Shown here: positions 4,789 through 5,540 of the stretch, in pieces
Position numbering within the stretch: the stretch's first letter is position 1
Layout of the letters: each line of letters opens with the position of its first letter
NCBI GenBank assembly: GCA_021836925.1
Contig: JAKBHG010000046.1
Span: forward strand, 1 to 5,540
DNA from: Microcaldota archaeon
GTDB lineage: Archaea; Micrarchaeota; Micrarchaeia; Micrarchaeales; Micrarchaeaceae
Length of the DNA stretch: 5,540 nucleotides
Reading direction: 5' to 3'
The notes under the pieces: generated by a model
Databases searched by the model: none
Seen by the model: only the letters and a program-made list of their open reading frames with translations
What the model was told of the DNA's origin: nothing
Translations under genes and position numbers: made by a program

Positions 4789-5393
4789 TTCTTAGGTACG
4801 TTTGCCATCTTCTTCGCGGAGGCAGAGGCGGCGGCCGCGGTGGCGACCTGCTGGGCCTGGTCCTTCGTGGCCTTCTTCATGACTCCGACTGTCGCGCCGG
4901 TTCTTCCGGTGGACCTGCTGTGCTGTCCGCGCACCTTCTGGCCGTACTGGTGCCTGTATCCGCGCCATGACCTGAGATTGACGTCGCGCGTGATATCCTG
5001 CCTGACAGAGAACGTGAGATCGTTTCCTATCTGGTGCATGTCCCTGCCGGTCTCGAATTCCTTCCTGCGGTTGAGCATGAATTTTGGCATGCCATGTTCC
5101 TCAGGATGGTACATGACCGATTCGAGGGCCGAAACCTGCTGCTCTGAAAGGCTACCTATCTCGGTGCGCCTGTCCAGGTGCTGCTCCTTCTCTACTATGT
5201 CGGACATCGCATTAGCCATTGCGAAGCCTATCCCTTTGACGTTCCTTATGGCGCGGCTTATGCTCTGCGAGCCGTCAACGTCACGGCCCGCAAGCCTTAC
5301 TATCGTCGCGGCCTTGCGGCTCTTCTGCTCCCTCGGATCTCTCTTCTTTTGGGAAGCTGCGTCTTTCGCGTCAGCAGACTTTTCGTCAGCCAT
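4785..5393 (-). CDS. rps13: 30S ribosomal protein S13 (uS13)
   Basis: S13 sits in the head of the small subunit, contacting the P-site tRNA and bridging to the large subunit. The 202-residue product has the core IVRLAGRDVDGSQSISRAIR then NVKGIGFAMANAM (about 31-63, with the helix-hairpin-helix GIG) and the conserved C-terminal RNA-binding segment RSWRGYRHQYGQKVRGQHSR then STGRTGATVGV (141-171). Archaeal S13 is usually about 150 residues; here both ends are extended, by a charged leader of about 28 residues and an Ala/Lys tail (VATAAAASASAKK). The ATG at 5393 is chosen over an in-frame ATG at 5525 because the latter would run through the tRNA gene, and GGTG precedes 5393. Confidence 0.95.
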   Translation of the reverse strand: MADEKSADAKDAASQKKRDPREQKSRKAATIVRLAGRDVDGSQSISRAIRNVKGIGFAMANAMSDIVEKEQHLDRRTEIGSLSEQQVSALESVMYHPEEHGMPKFMLNRRKEFETGRDMHQIGNDLTFSVRQDITRDVNLRSWRGYRHQYGQKVRGQHSRSTGRTGATVGVMKKATKDQAQQVATAAAASASAKKMANVPKK

Positions 5394-5401
5394 AAGGTTT
5401 A

Positions 5402-5405
5402 CACC
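5402..5405 (-). promoter_or_regulatory. Ribosome binding site of rps13 (GGTG)
   Basis: GGTG lies eight bases before the ATG at 5393, within the 18-base gap that follows the tRNA. It pairs with CACC of the 16S tail. Confidence 0.5.
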
Positions 5406-5425
5406 ATAATTCGCCAGGGCTGGGA

Positions 5426-5440
5426 TATTCAGCCGAAGCA
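5426..5440 (-). other. 15-nt T-loop intron of tRNA-Ser with perfect BHB
   Basis: The T-stem CTGGG/CCCAG is the outer helix, TTCA (5446-5443) with TGAA (5431-5428) is the 4-bp central helix, and AAT (5442-5440) and TAT (5427-5425) are the three-base bulges. The inner stem is GC/GC capped by the stable TTCG tetraloop. Cutting after the second bulge base restores the standard T-loop TTCAAAT. This is a non-canonical intron position (near 59/60). Confidence 0.85.
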
Positions 5441-5472
5441 TTTGAACCCAGGAGGCCCGGAGGCCATGCGCT

Positions 5473-5493
5473 TGCAGGAAATGCTTTTGCTTT
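5473..5493 (-). other. 21-nt anticodon-loop intron of tRNA-Ser (position 37/38)
   Basis: The spliced loop reads CTGGAAA with anticodon GGA. The fold is a relaxed BHB: 3' bulge CAA (5474-5472) beside the anticodon stem, central helix C-G, T-T mismatch, G-C, G-C (5499-5496 with 5475-5478), 5' bulge AAA (5495-5493), and a short inner helix capped by AAAA. Position 37/38 is the commonest archaeal tRNA intron site. Confidence 0.8.
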
Positions 5494-5540
5494 TTCCAGG
5501 CGCACGCGTTACCAGATTCCGCCACCCTGGCGTGTTAAAT

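Larger units (their letters stand above)
5412..5531 (-). tRNA. tRNA-Ser(GGA) with two introns
   Basis: Read on the minus strand: acceptor GCCAGGG (5531-5525) pairs with CCCTGGC (5419-5413). D-stem GCG/CGC encloses a loop containing GG. Anticodon stem TGCGC (5504-5500) pairs with GCGCA (5471-5467). The variable arm is long (GGCC 5465-5462 with GGCC 5457-5454), and T-stem CTGGG (5451-5447) pairs with CCCAG (5424-5420). The anticodon is GGA (5497-5495), reading UCC and UCU. The long variable arm and the discriminator G (5412) fit serine; leucine would normally have A there. Introns occupy 5493-5473 and 5440-5426; removing them leaves 84 nt. CCA is not encoded. The promoter lies beyond the window edge. 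rps13 starts 18 bases downstream, so the two are probably co-transcribed. Confidence 0.9.

Noticed and set aside
4840..5409. Long open frame on the + strand antisense to S13
   Set aside because: Its Cys/Ser-rich composition is typical of an antisense shadow, and S13 on the other strand is unambiguous.
5394..5525. Longer S13 start at 5525
   Set aside because: The extra residues would be translated from the tRNA-Ser gene; ATG 5393 has a binding site and begins the S13 N-terminus.
5412..5531. tRNA-Leu as the identity of the class II tRNA
   Set aside because: A CAA or similar leucine anticodon cannot be placed in a 7-base loop with a consistent intron, and the discriminator is G, not A. GGA with intron at 37/38 fits.
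1..5540. CRISPR array, insertion sequence or prophage remains
   Set aside because: No spaced direct repeats, transposase motifs or terminal repeats were seen; the only mobile-type element is the 16S intron.

Overview
The window is archaeal. It carries an archaeal-type 16S rRNA gene, the archaeal ribosomal protein order S13-S4-S11, TATA-type promoters, T-tract terminators and at least four bulge-helix-bulge (BHB) RNA motifs, the substrate of the archaeal tRNA-splicing endonuclease. The 16S gene stands alone, with no 23S and no tRNA-Ala behind it. The 16S sequence is very divergent, the ribosomal proteins have low-complexity tails, and a tRNA is interrupted twice. Together these suggest a DPANN or ARMAN/Micrarchaeota-like lineage. 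That placement is inference; I cannot search for the species.

Layout from left to right: (1) 1-210, the end of a small membrane protein on the + strand. (2) 242-793, minus strand, a single-pass surface protein dense in N-glycosylation sequons. (3) About 899-3155, a self-contained 16S transcription unit: TATA box, leader, 5' half of a processing stem containing a perfect BHB, the 16S gene (1069 to about 3079) split by a 526-nt BHB intron (2119-2644) that encodes a LAGLIDADG-type protein, the 3' half of the processing stem, and a T-rich terminator. (4) 3156-3280, non-coding with two hairpins. (5) 3281-3502, minus strand, a small unrecognised basic protein that looks leaderless. (6) 3503-3665, non-coding, with its promoter, small hairpins and the terminator of the next unit. 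(7) 3666-5393, minus strand, a tight rps13-rps4-rps11 operon. (8) 5412-5531, minus strand, tRNA-Ser(GGA) directly upstream of rps13, with one intron in the anticodon loop (21 nt) and one in the T-loop (15 nt).

The parts connect through RNA processing and translation. Splicing endonuclease should cut the pre-16S processing stem, the 16S intron and both tRNA introns, so both stable RNAs here depend on that enzyme. The 16S 3' tail reads GATCACCTCG instead of GATCACCTCC. The ribosome-binding motifs I can identify in front of host genes (GTGAT, GTGATC, GGTG) pair with its ATCACC part, not with the altered end.

The most notable signals are in the 16S itself. Two nearly universal contacts have changed on both partners: the central pseudoknot pair 18/917 (C-G to G-C) and the A-site pair 1406/1495 (U-U to C-G). 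The 530 loop and the 790 region also deviate, so standard V4 PCR primers would mismatch. The intron protein has lost the catalytic acidic residue in both LAGLIDADG motifs.
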